Shown: positions 43,864-54,221 of the stretch, one piece after another | How the letters are laid out: the number at the start of each line of letters is the position of its first letter | Numbering within the stretch: the first letter of the stretch is position 1 | DNA from: Gammaproteobacteria bacterium | Lineage (GTDB): Bacteria > Pseudomonadota > Gammaproteobacteria > Burkholderiales > Burkholderiaceae_C | Assembly (NCBI GenBank): GCA_018828125.1 | Contig: JAHJWB010000017.1 | Location: forward strand, 62,001 to 126,000 | Length of the DNA stretch: 64,000 bases | Direction of reading: 5' to 3' | Program-made: the position numbers and the translations under genes | Notes under the pieces: generated by a model | The model's input: only the letters and a program-made list of their open reading frames with translations | Told to the model about the DNA's origin: nothing | Database searches by the model: none

Positions 43864-44547
43864 GTGCATCCTGGCCTTTTAGCGCTGCAGGATCGTCTGC
43901 AGCATGTTTTCTCGGATCCGTCCCTCCTTCAGCGCGCCACCACACACCGCAGTTTTTCTGTGGACCACAACGAGCGGCTCGAGTTTCTGGGTGATTCCGT
44001 TCTGAATCTGGCCGTAGCAAGCCTTCTGTACCAGCGGCTGTCAGCGCTGCCAGAAGGGGATCTTTCGCGCGTGCGTGCCAATCTGGTCAAGCAAGATACC
44101 TTGCACCAGTTGGCTTTGCGGTTGAAGGTTTCTGAGGTATTGCGTTTGGGAGAGGGGGAGTCCAAATCCGGTGGGCAGCAGCGCCCCTCCATCCTCGCGG
44201 ATGCTCTCGAAGCGTTGATCGGCGCTGTGTATCTGGATGCGGGATATGCCAGCGCCGAGGCGCTGGTCCACCGTCTGTTTCAGGGTGTAGAGATCAACCC
44301 GCAAATGCAGGCGGCCTCCAAGGACCCCAAAACCGCGTTGCAGGAGTGGCTCCAGGGCCGCAAAATGAAGCTGCCGCAATACAAGGTGGTCGCTACTGTG
44401 GGCGCCGCGCACCGCCAGACCTTTGATGTCGAGTGCGATATACCCGAACTAGGCCTTACCGAGCGCGGCATTGGTGGCTCCCGCCGTGCGGGCGAGCAGG
44501 CCGCCGCAGAGGCCATGCTGGCCACATTGAAAGCAAAGAAATTATGA
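43864..44547 (+). CDS. rnc: Ribonuclease III
   Basis: A 227-residue RNase III that cuts double-stranded RNA, including rRNA precursors. The signature [13 protein letters not shown] (near residues 36-48) and the second acidic site in [15 protein letters not shown] (near 111-125) form the catalytic centre. The C-terminal dsRNA-binding domain runs from about 155 ([14 protein letters not shown], then [12 protein letters not shown]). The GTG start follows the TAA of the previous gene directly. Its TGA overlaps the era ATG by four bases. Confidence 0.96.
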   Translation: MHPGLLALQDRLQHVFSDPSLLQRATTHRSFSVDHNERLEFLGDSVLNLAVASLLYQRLSALPEGDLSRVRANLVKQDTLHQLALRLKVSEVLRLGEGESKSGGQQRPSILADALEALIGAVYLDAGYASAEALVHRLFQGVEINPQMQAASKDPKTALQEWLQGRKMKLPQYKVVATVGAAHRQTFDVECDIPELGLTERGIGGSRRAGEQAAAEAMLATLKAKKL

Positions 44548-45548
44548 ATGACGCTACCAAAGATGTAGCTGGTGATGCAGGCGCAGAAGGTGCTCCGGTG
44601 CAAAATGACCTGGAGGCCATGTTGGCTGCGGCAGGCGCTCCAGCGGCTGTGCCAGGTCAACGCTGTGGCGTAATCGCTATCGTAGGCAAGCCTAACGTGG
44701 GCAAGTCGACGTTGCTCAATGCCCTGGTGGGCCAGAAGATCAGCATCACCTCGCGCAAGGCACAGACCACACGCCACCGCATCACAGGCATCCGCACGCG
44801 CGAGCAGACCCAGTTCATTTTTGTGGACACCCCGGGCTTTCAGACCCGGCATGCCACGGCGCTGAACAAGTCTCTAAACAAGACCGTGATGGGCGCAATC
44901 GGCGATGTGGACTTGATCCTCTTCGTCGTCGAGGCCGGCAACTTCACGCTGGCCGATGCCAAGGTCCTTTCGCTGTTCAAACCCGGCATTCCTACCCTGC
45001 TGCTGGCTAACAAGCTGGACATGGTGCACCGCCGCGCCGAGCTGGCGCCCTGGCTCAAAAGCATGCAGGAGCGCCACCCGTTTGCCGAATTCGTGCCCAT
45101 GTCCGCCAAGAACAAGGGCGACATCGAGCGCCTGTTTGGCATTTGCGCCAAGTACCTGCCCGAACAAGCCTGGTGGTATGGCGAAGACGAACTGACTGAC
45201 CGCAGCGAAAAATTCCTTGCGTCGGAAACCGTGCGCGAAAAGCTGTTCCGCTTCACCGGCGACGAGCTGCCCTATACCTCGACCGTGGTCATCGACAAAT
45301 TCGAGGAAGAAGCCAGCAAGGCGCACAAGCGCATGGTCAAGATCGCCGCCACCATTGTGGTTGAGCGCGACAACCACAAGATGATGGTCATTGGCGACAA
45401 GGGCGAGCGCCTGAAGCGCATCGGCACCGAAGCCCGCCAGGAGCTGGAAAAGCTCATGGACGCCAAAGTGTTCCTGGAGCTGTGGGTCAAGGTGCGCTCC
45501 GGCTGGGCCGACGATGAAGCGCGCGTGCGCTCGTTCGGCTACGAATAA
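44544..45548 (+). CDS. era: GTPase Era
   Basis: A 334-residue GTPase that binds the 3' end of 16S rRNA and checks 30S assembly. G1 is [15 protein letters not shown] (near residues 48-62), G3 DTPGFQT, G4 ANKLDM, and the KH domain near the C-terminus has [16 protein letters not shown] and [14 protein letters not shown]. Compared with E. coli Era (301 residues) it has an extra Ala/Glu-rich N-terminal stretch of about 38 residues. ATG 44544 is coupled to rnc by an ATGA overlap, as usual. Confidence 0.96.
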   Translation: MNDATKDVAGDAGAEGAPVQNDLEAMLAAAGAPAAVPGQRCGVIAIVGKPNVGKSTLLNALVGQKISITSRKAQTTRHRITGIRTREQTQFIFVDTPGFQTRHATALNKSLNKTVMGAIGDVDLILFVVEAGNFTLADAKVLSLFKPGIPTLLLANKLDMVHRRAELAPWLKSMQERHPFAEFVPMSAKNKGDIERLFGICAKYLPEQAWWYGEDELTDRSEKFLASETVREKLFRFTGDELPYTSTVVIDKFEEEASKAHKRMVKIAATIVVERDNHKMMVIGDKGERLKRIGTEARQELEKLMDAKVFLELWVKVRSGWADDEARVRSFGYE

Positions 45549-45641
45549 TCCTGTGTCTCCCCACCACCCTGTCTTGCTCGGGCTGCAAAAGCGGGCTGGC
45601 GCTGGCCAGCCGCAGGCGTTTTTGTAGCTCTGAAGAAGCCG

Positions 45642-46409
45642 ATGGCCGTCGCCAAGCGTATTGCTGATGAACCCGCCTTCGTGCTGCACAGCTACGACTG
45701 GAGCGAGTCAAGCCTAATTTTGGAAGTCTTTTGCAGGCGCCAGGGCCGGGTGGCACTCGTGGCCAAGGGCGCGAAGAAGCCCACCTCCAATTTCCGCCCG
45801 GTGCTGCTGCCGCTGCAGCCCTTGCTGGTGACCTACACGCTTACGGGCGATGGCAATGCCGATATCCACACCCTCAAAGGCGCAGAGTGGGTGGGCGGGC
45901 ATGTGATGCCCACGGGCGATGCGCTGCTGTCGGGTATGTACCTCAATGAACTCCTGCTGCGTCTGCTAGCCCGCGCAGATCCCCACCATGCATTGTTTGA
46001 TGCCTATGCCGGTGTGGTGCGCGTGCTGGCAAGCGAGCACGGTGACGCCCTGGAGCCGGTGTTGCGCAGCTTCGAGTTGCTGCTGCTGCGCGAGATCGGT
46101 TTGCTCCCGGGACTTGACGTGCAGACCATGACGCTGGAGCCGCTGCGGCCGACGGGACGGTACACGCTGGTGCCCGAAGGCGGCCTGCGTGCCGCGTCAA
46201 CCGCCGAGCGTGCGGGCCTGCTGGGCAGCCAGTGGCAAACGCTGCAGCGCGCGCTGGACGACGATACTGCCAGCTACCCTGCCACCTTGCGCGCCTGTGC
46301 GCCCATCGCTGCAGAACTCAAGCCCCAGTTGCGCACCTTGCTGCAATACCATTGCGGCAGTCCAATGCTGCGCACCCGCCAGCTCATGATTGACCTGCAG
46401 GCCCTATGA
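45642..46409 (+). CDS. recO: DNA repair protein RecO
   Basis: A 255-residue RecO, which with RecF and RecR loads RecA on SSB-coated single-stranded DNA. The N-terminal OB fold ([38 protein letters not shown]) is followed by a helical domain with [20 protein letters not shown]. No zinc-finger Cys cluster is present. It follows era by 93 bases and its stop overlaps the pdxJ ATG by four bases (46406-46409). Confidence 0.93.
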   Translation: MAVAKRIADEPAFVLHSYDWSESSLILEVFCRRQGRVALVAKGAKKPTSNFRPVLLPLQPLLVTYTLTGDGNADIHTLKGAEWVGGHVMPTGDALLSGMYLNELLLRLLARADPHHALFDAYAGVVRVLASEHGDALEPVLRSFELLLLREIGLLPGLDVQTMTLEPLRPTGRYTLVPEGGLRAASTAERAGLLGSQWQTLQRALDDDTASYPATLRACAPIAAELKPQLRTLLQYHCGSPMLRTRQLMIDLQAL

Positions 46410-47206
46410 CCCCACCTTCACAGCCATCGCACCGCACCGCCTTGTCGGTCAACGTCAACAAAGTCGCCCTGCTGCGCAACACGCGCCACCTGGGCATTCC
46501 CAGCGTCACGCGTGCGGCGCAGGTGTGCCTGCAGGCCGGCGCGCAGGGCATCACCGTGCATCCCCGGCCTGACGAGCGGCATATTCGCGGCCAGGACGTG
46601 TTCGAGCTGGCCGCGGTGATGAAGGCCTGGCCCGACCGCGAATACAACATCGAAGGCAATCCGTCGCAAAACCTGATGGACTTCATTCGCGAGCTTGCGG
46701 GCCAGGACATGCGGCCACACCAGGTGACCTTTGTGCCCGACAGCGAAGACCAGTTCACCAGCGACCATGGCTGGAGCTTTCCGCAGGATGCCGAGCGGCT
46801 GGCGCCCCTGATCGCCGAGTGCAAGGCGTTGGGTGTGCGCGTGAGCCTGTTCATGGACCCGGTGCCGGAGCAAATGGCCGCGGCCAAAGCAGTGGGTGCT
46901 GACCGCGTGGAGCTGTACACCGAGCCGTATGCCGCTGCCTGGGGCACACCCCAGCAACCGGTCGAAATCAAACGCTATGCCGCAGCAGCGCAGGCGGCTC
47001 TGGATGCGGGTCTGGGCGTCAACGCGGGCCACGACCTCAACCGCGACAACCTTGCCGCCTTTGTGCGCGAAGTGCCCGGCGTGCTCGAAGTCTCGATTGG
47101 CCATGCCTTGGTTGCCGATGCGCTGGAGCTGGGCTATGCGGCTACGGTGACGGCTTACTTGGGTTGCATCCAGGCAGGCTCTGCGGCCCAGTTGGTGAAC
47201 TCCTGA
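46406..47206 (+). CDS. pdxJ: Pyridoxine 5'-phosphate synthase
   Basis: A 266-residue PdxJ TIM-barrel enzyme that condenses 1-deoxyxylulose 5-phosphate with 3-amino-2-oxopropyl phosphate to make pyridoxine 5'-phosphate. [30 protein letters not shown] and [11 protein letters not shown] are family motifs with the catalytic Glu in [10 protein letters not shown]. It is coupled to recO and followed by acpS after a palindromic repeat. Length and start match the family. The recO-pdxJ-acpS order is common in proteobacteria. Confidence 0.96.
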   Translation: MTPPSQPSHRTALSVNVNKVALLRNTRHLGIPSVTRAAQVCLQAGAQGITVHPRPDERHIRGQDVFELAAVMKAWPDREYNIEGNPSQNLMDFIRELAGQDMRPHQVTFVPDSEDQFTSDHGWSFPQDAERLAPLIAECKALGVRVSLFMDPVPEQMAAAKAVGADRVELYTEPYAAAWGTPQQPVEIKRYAAAAQAALDAGLGVNAGHDLNRDNLAAFVREVPGVLEVSIGHALVADALELGYAATVTAYLGCIQAGSAAQLVNS

Positions 47207-47263
47207 TTTGATAGCTGCTAGCGCTTTATGGATAAGCGCTAGAGCCTAATTTCATTCATAAAA
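47207..47263 (+). repeat. Dispersed palindromic intergenic repeat, copy 5
   Basis: Perfect arms TAGCGCTT (47219-47226) and AAGCGCTA (47234-47241) with loop TATGGAT, preceded by ATAGCTGC and followed by GAGCCTAATTTCATTCATA. It fills the gap between pdxJ and acpS in the sense orientation; the acpS start codon follows directly. Confidence 0.9.
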
Positions 47264-47265
47264 TC

Positions 47266-47661
47266 ATGATCTACGGTATCGGCACCGACATCTGCGACGT
47301 GCGCCGCATCGCGGCCAGCCTGGAGCGCCACGGCGACCGCTTTGCCCAGAAGGTGTTGGCCGAGGGTGAACTGGCCACCTGGCGTGAGCGCAGTGCGCGC
47401 TGGCCTGACCGGGGTTTGCGCTATCTAGCCACGCGGTTCTCCGCGAAGGAGGCTTTCAGCAAAGCCATCGGCCTGGGCATGCGCATGCCCATGACCTGGC
47501 GCCATTGCGAAGTGGCCAAGCTTGCGAGCGGTCAGCCCGTGATCGTGCTGCATGGCGCGCTGAGGGAATGGTTTGACAGCAAAGGCCTGCACGCGCACCT
47601 GAGCGTGACGGACGAGACCGACTATGCCGCCAGCTTCTGTGTGGTAGAGAAATTTGATTGA
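47266..47661 (+). CDS. acpS: Holo-ACP synthase
   Basis: A 131-residue AcpS that transfers 4'-phosphopantetheine from CoA to apo-ACP, activating the AcpP encoded at 33960. The metal-binding Asp is in [12 protein letters not shown] (near residue 8) and the Glu in [14 protein letters not shown] (near 63). ATG 47266 follows the palindromic repeat and has no obvious Shine-Dalgarno sequence, only AATTTC-type AT-rich sequence. A second, inverted repeat copy lies just after its stop, so the gene is bracketed by repeats. Confidence 0.94.
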   Translation: MIYGIGTDICDVRRIAASLERHGDRFAQKVLAEGELATWRERSARWPDRGLRYLATRFSAKEAFSKAIGLGMRMPMTWRHCEVAKLASGQPVIVLHGALREWFDSKGLHAHLSVTDETDYAASFCVVEKFD

Positions 47662-47712
47662 AAATGGGCTCTAGCGCTTGATGGATAAGCGCTAGTAGCT
47701 ATGTATTGAATA
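47659..47712 (-). repeat. Dispersed palindromic intergenic repeat, copy 6
   Basis: Reverse orientation with perfect arms TAGCGCTT (47672-47679) and AAGCGCTA (47687-47694), loop GATGGAT, followed by GTAGCTATGTATTGAATAG. It lies between acpS and nagZ and begins at the acpS stop codon. Confidence 0.9.
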
Positions 47713-47734
47713 GCAACCTGATGTTTGACACCCT

Positions 47735-48826
47735 ATGACCGAACACGCCCCCCTCATCCTCGACGTGGCAGGTACCGAGCTGACCGCCGCCGACCGCCGC
47801 CGTCTGGCCCACCCGCTGACCGGCGGCGTCATCCTGTTTGCCCGCAACTGGGAAAACCGCGCCCAACTACTGCAACTGACCAGCAGCATCAAGGCCGTGC
47901 GCGATGACCTGCTGATCTGCGTAGACCACGAAGGCGGTCGCGTGCAGCGGTTTCGCACCGACGGTTTCACACACCTGCCGCCCATGCGCGCGCTGGGCGA
48001 ACTGTGGATGGATGACGGCAAGGGCGCCAACTCCGTGCCCGGCAGCGGTGCGCTGCGAGCCACCAACGCGGCGACAGCCGCGGGCTATGTACTCGGTACC
48101 GAACTGCGGGCGTGCGGCGTCGACTTCAGCTTCACACCGGTCTTGGACCTGGATTGGGGCGAAAGCGGCGTGATCGGCGACCGTGCCTTCCACCGCGACC
48201 CACGCGTCGTGGCGCTGCTGGCCAAAAGCCTCATGCATGGCCTGTTGCAAGCGGGCATGGCCAACTGCGGCAAACACTTTCCGGGGCACGGCTTTGTCAA
48301 AGCCGACTCGCACACCGAGGTCCCCGTGGACAAGCGCAGCCTCAAGGCCATCCTGGCCGATGATGCCGCCCCGTACCCTTGGCTCAGCAGTACGCTTACC
48401 AGCGTAATGCCCGCCCACGTGATCTACCCCAAGGTCGACAGCCGCCCGGCGGGGTTTTCTCAGCGCTGGCTGCAAGACATCCTGCGCCGCCAGATGCGGT
48501 TTGACGGCGCGATCTTCAGCGATGACCTCAGCATGGAAGGCGCCCGCCGTTTGGACGGCCAGGTGGTCAGCTATACCGATGCTGCCATAGCCGCACTCGA
48601 TGCAGGCTGCGACCTGGTGCTGCTGTGCAACCAGAGCGTTGGCGACGGCAAAGCCGTGGACGAGTTGATAGACGGCCTGGAAGTTGCCCTCTCAAAGGGC
48701 CAATGGCAGCCTAGCGTGGACAGCGAGTCCCGCCGGTTGGCACTGCTGCCCGAAACCCTGCCCCAGCCCTGGGACGAACTGATGTATCAGCCCGCGTACC
48801 TTCAGGCTCTGGATTTGCTGCCCTGA
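47735..48826 (+). CDS. nagZ: Beta-N-acetylhexosaminidase NagZ
   Basis: A 363-residue glycoside hydrolase family 3 enzyme. It removes GlcNAc from GlcNAc-anhydro-MurNAc peptides in cytoplasmic wall recycling. The signature KHFPGHGFVKADSHTEVP (near residues 184-201) contains the Asp-His dyad and FSDDLSMEGA (near 258) the nucleophile Asp. No signal peptide is present, fitting a cytosolic enzyme. The short 340-370-residue single-domain form is the standard NagZ size. Start ATG 47735. Confidence 0.94.
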   Translation: MTEHAPLILDVAGTELTAADRRRLAHPLTGGVILFARNWENRAQLLQLTSSIKAVRDDLLICVDHEGGRVQRFRTDGFTHLPPMRALGELWMDDGKGANSVPGSGALRATNAATAAGYVLGTELRACGVDFSFTPVLDLDWGESGVIGDRAFHRDPRVVALLAKSLMHGLLQAGMANCGKHFPGHGFVKADSHTEVPVDKRSLKAILADDAAPYPWLSSTLTSVMPAHVIYPKVDSRPAGFSQRWLQDILRRQMRFDGAIFSDDLSMEGARRLDGQVVSYTDAAIAALDAGCDLVLLCNQSVGDGKAVDELIDGLEVALSKGQWQPSVDSESRRLALLPETLPQPWDELMYQPAYLQALDLLP

Positions 48827-48924
48827 ATGCGCGGGCGTGCCAGCGGTCATCCGGACGGGGTGCGCCGATATTTCCACGAGGGCTGCAGCGGGGGGCAGCC
48901 GGCGGGTTTCCAGTCCGACGCCTG

Positions 48925-49656
48925 CTAGGGCGTATTGAAAGGCCCGGACACCACCGGCGGTGGAGCCACTGAGGCCGTTGCAGCATCCGTAACGGGCACT
49001 GCGGCGGGCGCTGGTGGCGGAGGCACGCCATTGAACCTGCGCACCACCCGCTGAAAAATCAGCGAGTTCGGTATCTGCAGCCATGCACCGCCACGGGCCT
49101 CGGTGTGGACTTCGCCATAGTCTTGGAGGGTGGTGTAGAGCAAATTGATATCCACCACGCGGCCTTTGGCGCCTGGTTTTTCTGCCGTGTCCAGCACCTC
49201 AATGTAGTCCCCGATGCGGTACGGGCGTACCGTAAAGATCAGCAGAGCGCAAAACAGGTTGGACAACACGCTCCACGCGGCAAAAAATGCCACGGCCCCA
49301 ACGGTGGCAAAGCCGGTAAAGGCAGTCCACAGCACCGTGGCAGAAACCCCCATGCGCTCGAGCACCAGCAGCAGTGCACTGGCGATGATGACCCAGCGAA
49401 TCACACCGTTGATGGGCACCAGCAATTCATCGGGCAGTTGGTAGTGCGCACTCGCGCGGCGCACCAGGCGGCGCAAGGTGCGCTGCAGCAGCCATGCCAC
49501 CAACACGATCAATAGGATCTGCACGCCGGGGACGATGACTTCGAGCCAGTCCTGAACCCAACTGGGCAGACGGTCGGTCAGAACTTGCATGCGCGAAGCC
49601 GCTGAGCGGGCGTTGCGCTCGGTCGCGCTGAAAGAAAAAGCAGAAAAGAAACTCAA
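48925..49656 (-). CDS. MscS-family mechanosensitive channel protein
   Basis: A 243-residue small MscS homologue. Three or four hydrophobic helices cover about residues 40-62, 82-101 and 112-145; the pore-lining helix (TVGAVAFFAAWSVLSNLFCA) leads into the beta domain (RPYRIGDYIEVL). A Pro/Ala-rich tail ends the protein. It would open under membrane tension to release solutes. TTG 49656 overlaps the stop of the diguanylate cyclase gene; ATG 49590 (MQVLTDRL) is an alternative start giving 221 residues. The gene follows the c-di-GMP gene on the same strand. Confidence 0.83.
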   Translation of the reverse strand: MSFFSAFSFSATERNARSAASRMQVLTDRLPSWVQDWLEVIVPGVQILLIVLVAWLLQRTLRRLVRRASAHYQLPDELLVPINGVIRWVIIASALLLVLERMGVSATVLWTAFTGFATVGAVAFFAAWSVLSNLFCALLIFTVRPYRIGDYIEVLDTAEKPGAKGRVVDINLLYTTLQDYGEVHTEARGGAWLQIPNSLIFQRVVRRFNGVPPPPAPAAVPVTDAATASVAPPPVVSGPFNTP

Positions 49657-50687
49657 TTGCGCAATTGCTCCACGGTGTCCATTTGCATTTCAAAACTGAA
49701 GAAACGATTGCGGCCCTGGGCCTTGGCGGCATACAGGGCCTGGTCAGCGCGCATGATCATGCTCTCGGCGTTGGTGCTGTCGTCTGGAACGCAGGTGGTG
49801 ATGCCGCCCGACAAAGTCAGCGTAGTGCCCAGTGGGGAATCCGCATGCGGTAGCGCGCGCACCTTCATCAACTGACCCAGCGCACGCGCAAAGGTCATGG
49901 CGCCGGAGCGCGGTGTGTTGGGCAGGATGAGCGCGAATTCCTCACCGCCATAGCGCGACGCCACGTCGCGCGGGCGCACACACACCTCGCGCAACAGACG
50001 GCCCACTTCTTTCAGGCAGGCATCACCTTGCAAATGCCCGCTGGCATCGTTGAACAACTTGAAGTGGTCCAGATCGCACAGCATGAGCGTGAGAGGCGTG
50101 CCATCACGGCGTGCCGACAAAATCTCGTTGTGCAGAATTCGGTCGAAACCGCGGCGGTTGACAAGGCCCGTGAGGGCATCAACCTCCACCATTTCGTTGA
50201 GGCGCAAGTTGGCCGCATGCAATTCGGCGGACATCGATACCAGTCTGCGGCGCATGTCCAGCAGACGCCGCATGGCTCGCAGCTTGGCCATCAGCACAAT
50301 GGGCTTGACGGGTTTGACAAGGTAGTCGTCGCCGCCAACTTCAATGCCGCGCCACACGTCCAGCTCGTTGTCCAGGCCCGACAGGAAGATGATGGGTGTC
50401 CAGTCGCCCGCCTCACTCTCGCGCATCTGCTGGGCCACCCAATAGCCATCTTCGCCCGGCAGTTTGATGTCCAGAAGCACCAAGTCAGGCCGATGGGCTT
50501 TGAACAGTTGCAATGCGGTGCGGCCCTCCGGGGCTTCCAAGATGTCTGCCACACCGGCCCGCCGAAGCTCGGCGACCAAAGCTGCCCTTACAGAGCGCTG
50601 GTCTTCCACCACCAACACTGAGAACCCTCCACCCGGGGGCGAAGCTTCTGTGGCTGGGTACGGTGCGCTGCTGGGCGTGAATGGCAC
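49653..50687 (-). CDS. Response regulator with GGDEF diguanylate cyclase domain
   Basis: A 344-residue two-domain protein. The receiver domain (about residues 23-140) has the phospho-acceptor Asp in LVLLDIKLPGEDG (near 74), the acidic pair VVEDQ and the conserved Lys in YLVKPVKP. A helical linker leads to the GGDEF domain (about 168-335), where the active-site motif is GGEEF (SRYGGEEFALIL) and an inhibitory I-site RPRD lies five residues upstream, so it should make c-di-GMP and be product-inhibited. No histidine kinase gene is adjacent. It is on the minus strand, between lysS and the mscS-like gene, and overlaps the latter. Confidence 0.9.
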   Translation of the reverse strand: MPFTPSSAPYPATEASPPGGGFSVLVVEDQRSVRAALVAELRRAGVADILEAPEGRTALQLFKAHRPDLVLLDIKLPGEDGYWVAQQMRESEAGDWTPIIFLSGLDNELDVWRGIEVGGDDYLVKPVKPIVLMAKLRAMRRLLDMRRRLVSMSAELHAANLRLNEMVEVDALTGLVNRRGFDRILHNEILSARRDGTPLTLMLCDLDHFKLFNDASGHLQGDACLKEVGRLLREVCVRPRDVASRYGGEEFALILPNTPRSGAMTFARALGQLMKVRALPHADSPLGTTLTLSGGITTCVPDDSTNAESMIMRADQALYAAKAQGRNRFFSFEMQMDTVEQLRN

Positions 50688-50741
50688 GGTGGCGACTCCT
50701 TGGGCCGGAAAAACGCGCGATCTCGCGGGCTGGCTTCCCTT

Positions 50742-52286
50742 TCAGGACTCCCTGCGAAGTGCGGGGAACAGGATCACGTCGCGGATGCTGGGGCTGTCAG
50801 TCAGCAGCATCATGAGCCGATCAATACCGATACCGCAACCCCCTGTGGGTGGCATGCCGTATTCCAGCGCGCGCACAAAGTCGTGGTCGTAGAACATGGC
50901 TTCGTCGTCGCCGCTTTCCTTGGCGGTCACCTGGGCGTGAAAACGCGCAGCCTGGTCTTCGGCGTCGTTCAGCTCGCTGAAGCCGTTGCCGAATTCGCGG
51001 CCGGTGATGTACAGCTCGAAGCGCTCGGTGACCTCCGGGCGCGTGTCATTGGCGCGCGCCAGGGGCGAGATCTCGGTGGGGTGTTCCATGATGAAAGTGG
51101 GCTGCCAGAGCTTGTCTTCCACGGTTTCTTCAAAGTACAGCACCTGAAGGCTGGCCAGCGTGCGGCCCGACAGCTTGTTCTTTTCTTCGCTCAGGCCCAG
51201 CTTCTTGAGAGCACCGATCAGCCATGCGGCGTCATCCACGTGGGCACCGGCTTCGGTGTACTGAAAGATCGCTTCGCGGATGGTCAGGCGTGCAAACGGC
51301 TGGGTCAGATCCACGGCGCGGCCCTGGTAGGTCATTTGCAGCGAGCCCGTGGCTTTAACGGCCACTTCGCGAATCAGCGTCTCGGTGAAGTCCATCAGGT
51401 CCAGGTAGTTCCAGTACGCCGCGTAGAACTCCATCATGGTGAACTCGGGGTTGTGGCGCACCGAGATACCTTCGTTGCGGTAGCTGCGGTTGATTTCAAA
51501 CACGCGCTCGAAACCGCCCACGATCAGGCGCTTCAAATACAGCTCGGGCGCAATGCGCAGGTACATCTCCTGCTCCAGCGCGTTGTGATGTGTCACAAAA
51601 GGCTTGGCATTGGCGCCGCCCGGGATGGGGTGCAGCATGGGCGTTTCGACCTCCAGGAAGCCGTGGCTCACCATGAACTCGCGCAGGCCACTCACGGCCT
51701 TGCTGCGCGCCATAAAGCGCTTGCGAGCCTGCTCGTCGGTGATCAGATCCACATAGCGCTGGCGGTACTTCTGCTCCTGGTCGGCCATGCCGTGGAACTT
51801 GTCGGGCAGCGGGCGCAGGCTCTTGGTCAGCAAACGCAGGCTGGTCACCTTGACCGAAAGCTCCCCGGTCTTGGTTTTCATCAGCGTGCCCTCGGCACCT
51901 ACGATGTCGCCCAGGTCCCAATGCTTGAACGCCGTGTAAAGGTCTTCGCCCAAGGCGTCGCGGGTGACGTACAGCTGAATGCGCCCGCCCACTTCGCCTA
52001 GTGAGCCGTCCTGCACCGTGGCAAAACTGGCTTTGCCCATGACGCGCTTGAGCATCATGCGGCCGGCGACGGAGACGGTGACCGGAGCAGCCTCCAGCGC
52101 TTCGTTGGTGGCGTCGCTGTGGTCCACATGCAGTTGTGCGGCCTTGTGGCCGGGCTTGAAATTGTTGGGAAACGCCACGCCGCCGCCCGCGGCCTGGGCC
52201 TCGCGCAAGGCGCGGAGCTTCTCGCGGCGCTCGGCGATGAGCTGGTTTTCGTCCTGGGGCGCGGGTGCGGGGTTCTGTTCAGACAT
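50742..52286 (-). CDS. lysS: Lysine-tRNA ligase, class II
   Basis: A 514-residue class II LysRS that charges tRNA-Lys. The N-terminal anticodon-binding OB fold spans about 65-160 ([20 protein letters not shown]). Motif 2 is [20 protein letters not shown] and motif 3 [20 protein letters not shown]. Length is normal. The frame is open further upstream, but ATG 52286 (MSEQNPAPA) is the family start. It lies just after the glycan cluster and before the diguanylate cyclase gene on the same strand. Confidence 0.96.
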   Translation of the reverse strand: MSEQNPAPAPQDENQLIAERREKLRALREAQAAGGGVAFPNNFKPGHKAAQLHVDHSDATNEALEAAPVTVSVAGRMMLKRVMGKASFATVQDGSLGEVGGRIQLYVTRDALGEDLYTAFKHWDLGDIVGAEGTLMKTKTGELSVKVTSLRLLTKSLRPLPDKFHGMADQEQKYRQRYVDLITDEQARKRFMARSKAVSGLREFMVSHGFLEVETPMLHPIPGGANAKPFVTHHNALEQEMYLRIAPELYLKRLIVGGFERVFEINRSYRNEGISVRHNPEFTMMEFYAAYWNYLDLMDFTETLIREVAVKATGSLQMTYQGRAVDLTQPFARLTIREAIFQYTEAGAHVDDAAWLIGALKKLGLSEEKNKLSGRTLASLQVLYFEETVEDKLWQPTFIMEHPTEISPLARANDTRPEVTERFELYITGREFGNGFSELNDAEDQAARFHAQVTAKESGDDEAMFYDHDFVRALEYGMPPTGGCGIGIDRLMMLLTDSPSIRDVILFPALRRES

Positions 52287-52408
52287 GGGCCGGGAGTGCG
52301 GTAGGGAATTGGATGGGGCTGCAGAAAGCGTCCGCGCTGCGGGCAACATGCCCACTGCACGCGCCGACGGTTGAAGGGCGGCGCTCCGAAACAGCGAAAC
52401 CCGTGATT

Positions 52409-53026
52409 TTAGGGCTTCTGTCTGGGACCTGCGTTGCCCCATACCGCTGTCGCAGTCCGGGCAATGATGCGCAGGTCGAGCCATAGCGTACGGGTGCGCA
52501 CGTATTCGCAGGCGAAGTGCAACTTGGCCGGCAGGATTTCGTGCACGTAGGTGTGCTCAGGGTCGCTGCTTTTTGCCAGCAGCATGCTCTCGTCGCGAAA
52601 CGCCAGTGAGGCCAGGTCGGTAATGCCTGGCCGCACGCTCAGCACTTGCTGCGCCACATCGGGCGGGTATAGGGCCACATAGCGAGGAACTTCCGGCCTG
52701 GGGCCGACCACGCTCATGTCGCCCCGCAGCACGTTGGCAAACTGGGGCAACTCGTCCAGCTTGGTGCGGCGCAGAAAGTGGCCTGCGCGGGTAATGCGGG
52801 CATCGGCACCAACGGTGATGGCAGGGCCCGCCTGGTCCGCTCCAACGCGCATGGTGCGGAACTTGGCAATGTGAAAGTGCCGACCTTTGCGTCCCACGCG
52901 GGTCTGCCGGTACAGCATGGGCCCGGGCGAATCCAGTCGCACCCACAGCGCCAGCACGGCGAGCAGTGGCGACAGCGCCAGGAGTGCGCTGGCGGCAAAC
53001 AGGATATCGAAGAGCCGCTTGGCCAT
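52409..53026 (-). CDS. Undecaprenyl-phosphate sugar-phosphate transferase (PglC-type)
   Basis: A 205-residue bacterial sugar transferase of the small monotopic PglC/WcaJ-C-terminal type. One N-terminal membrane-inserted helix (about residues 5-28, [20 protein letters not shown]) is followed by the catalytic domain with [24 protein letters not shown] and GPRPEVPRY. It would transfer a sugar phosphate from a UDP-sugar to undecaprenyl phosphate and start glycan assembly. It is the last gene of the glycan cluster in transcription order and is 20 bases from the DegT gene. Confidence 0.9.
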   Translation of the reverse strand: MAKRLFDILFAASALLALSPLLAVLALWVRLDSPGPMLYRQTRVGRKGRHFHIAKFRTMRVGADQAGPAITVGADARITRAGHFLRRTKLDELPQFANVLRGDMSVVGPRPEVPRYVALYPPDVAQQVLSVRPGITDLASLAFRDESMLLAKSSDPEHTYVHEILPAKLHFACEYVRTRTLWLDLRIIARTATAVWGNAGPRQKP

Positions 53027-53045
53027 CAGTGGGCGATGGGTGCGT

Positions 53046-54221
53046 TCAACCGCCGAGCAAGGCGTGCAGCGCCGCAATAACGCGGTCCTGGTCGGCATCG
53101 CTCATGGCGGTAAACAGTGGAAGGCTCACCATGGCCAGGTATGCCGCGTCGGCGGTGGGAAACTGCCCGGGCGTCAGACCATAGCGGTCGCGCCAATAAG
53201 GGTGGCGGTGCAAGGGAACATAGTGCACGCTGGTTCCGATGCCCCGATCCGCCAGGCCCTGGATGAGGTCGTCACGACCGATGCGTGCCTCCGAGGTCAG
53301 TCGCACCACATACAGGTGCCAGGCGTGCTGGTCGCCCGCTGGCGCGGTGGCTGGCAGCACGAGTGGCAGGGTTGCCAGCGCGGCGTGGTAACGCTGCGCC
53401 AGGGTTTCGCGTCGCTGCACGAACTGCGGCAGGCGAGCCAGTTGCACAACTCCCATGGCCGCAGCCACATCCGTCATGTTGTATTTGAAGCCAGGAGCTA
53501 CCACCTCGTAGTACCAAGCTGGTGTTTTGGACGTGAAGCGGTCGAACGCATCGCGGTTCATTCCGTGCAGGCGCATCACGCGCATGCGCTGGGCCAAGGT
53601 CTCGTCGCGCGTCACGGCCATGCCACCTTCGCCGGTGGTGATCGTCTTGTTGGCGTAGAAGCTGAACACCGTCACATCCGACGCCAGTTGACCCACCAGA
53701 GCGCCGCGCCAGGTGGTGGGCAATGCGTGCGCGGCGTCTTCCACCACCTTCAGCCCGTGCTCATGGGCGATTGCGAGGATAGCGTCCATGTCGCACGCCA
53801 GGCCGCCGTAGTGCACCGGCATGATGGCCTTCGTGCGGGGCGAGATGGCTGCGCGCACCCCGGCCGGGTCCATGTTCAAAGTGACAGGATCGACATCCAC
53901 CAGCACGGCATCGGCGCCCAGGTAGCGCACCACCTCCACCGTGGCCGTGAAGGTGAGGGTGGGGGCGATCACTTCATCTCCCGGGCCAATGCCCAGTGCT
54001 TCCAGCGCAAGGTGCAGGCCCGCGGTGGCCGAATTGACGGCCACGCTGTGCAGGCCCCCGCCCAGGTAATTGGTGAAGGCGGTCTCGAACTTTTTGGCCA
54101 TGGGGCCGGTGGTCACCCAGCCCGAGCGCAAGGCTTCAGTCACTGCAGTAATCTCGGCTTCGCCGATGTCGGGGCGGGCGAAGGGTAAAAACGGAAGGGC
54201 GGTGCTCGAGGGGGGGGTCAT
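53046..54221 (-). CDS. DegT/DnrJ/EryC1/StrS family PLP aminotransferase
   Basis: A 391-residue sugar aminotransferase. The PLP Lys is in [17 protein letters not shown] (near residue 189), the VEDAAHALP segment carries the cofactor-contacting Asp, and the N-terminal [20 protein letters not shown] followed by GWVTTGP is typical of 4-amino-sugar makers such as PglE, PseC and ArnB. In this cluster it likely aminates the 4-keto sugar made by the WbpM-type dehydratase. It overlaps the ugd gene by four bases. Confidence 0.88.
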   Translation of the reverse strand: MTPPSSTALPFLPFARPDIGEAEITAVTEALRSGWVTTGPMAKKFETAFTNYLGGGLHSVAVNSATAGLHLALEALGIGPGDEVIAPTLTFTATVEVVRYLGADAVLVDVDPVTLNMDPAGVRAAISPRTKAIMPVHYGGLACDMDAILAIAHEHGLKVVEDAAHALPTTWRGALVGQLASDVTVFSFYANKTITTGEGGMAVTRDETLAQRMRVMRLHGMNRDAFDRFTSKTPAWYYEVVAPGFKYNMTDVAAAMGVVQLARLPQFVQRRETLAQRYHAALATLPLVLPATAPAGDQHAWHLYVVRLTSEARIGRDDLIQGLADRGIGTSVHYVPLHRHPYWRDRYGLTPGQFPTADAAYLAMVSLPLFTAMSDADQDRVIAALHALLGG

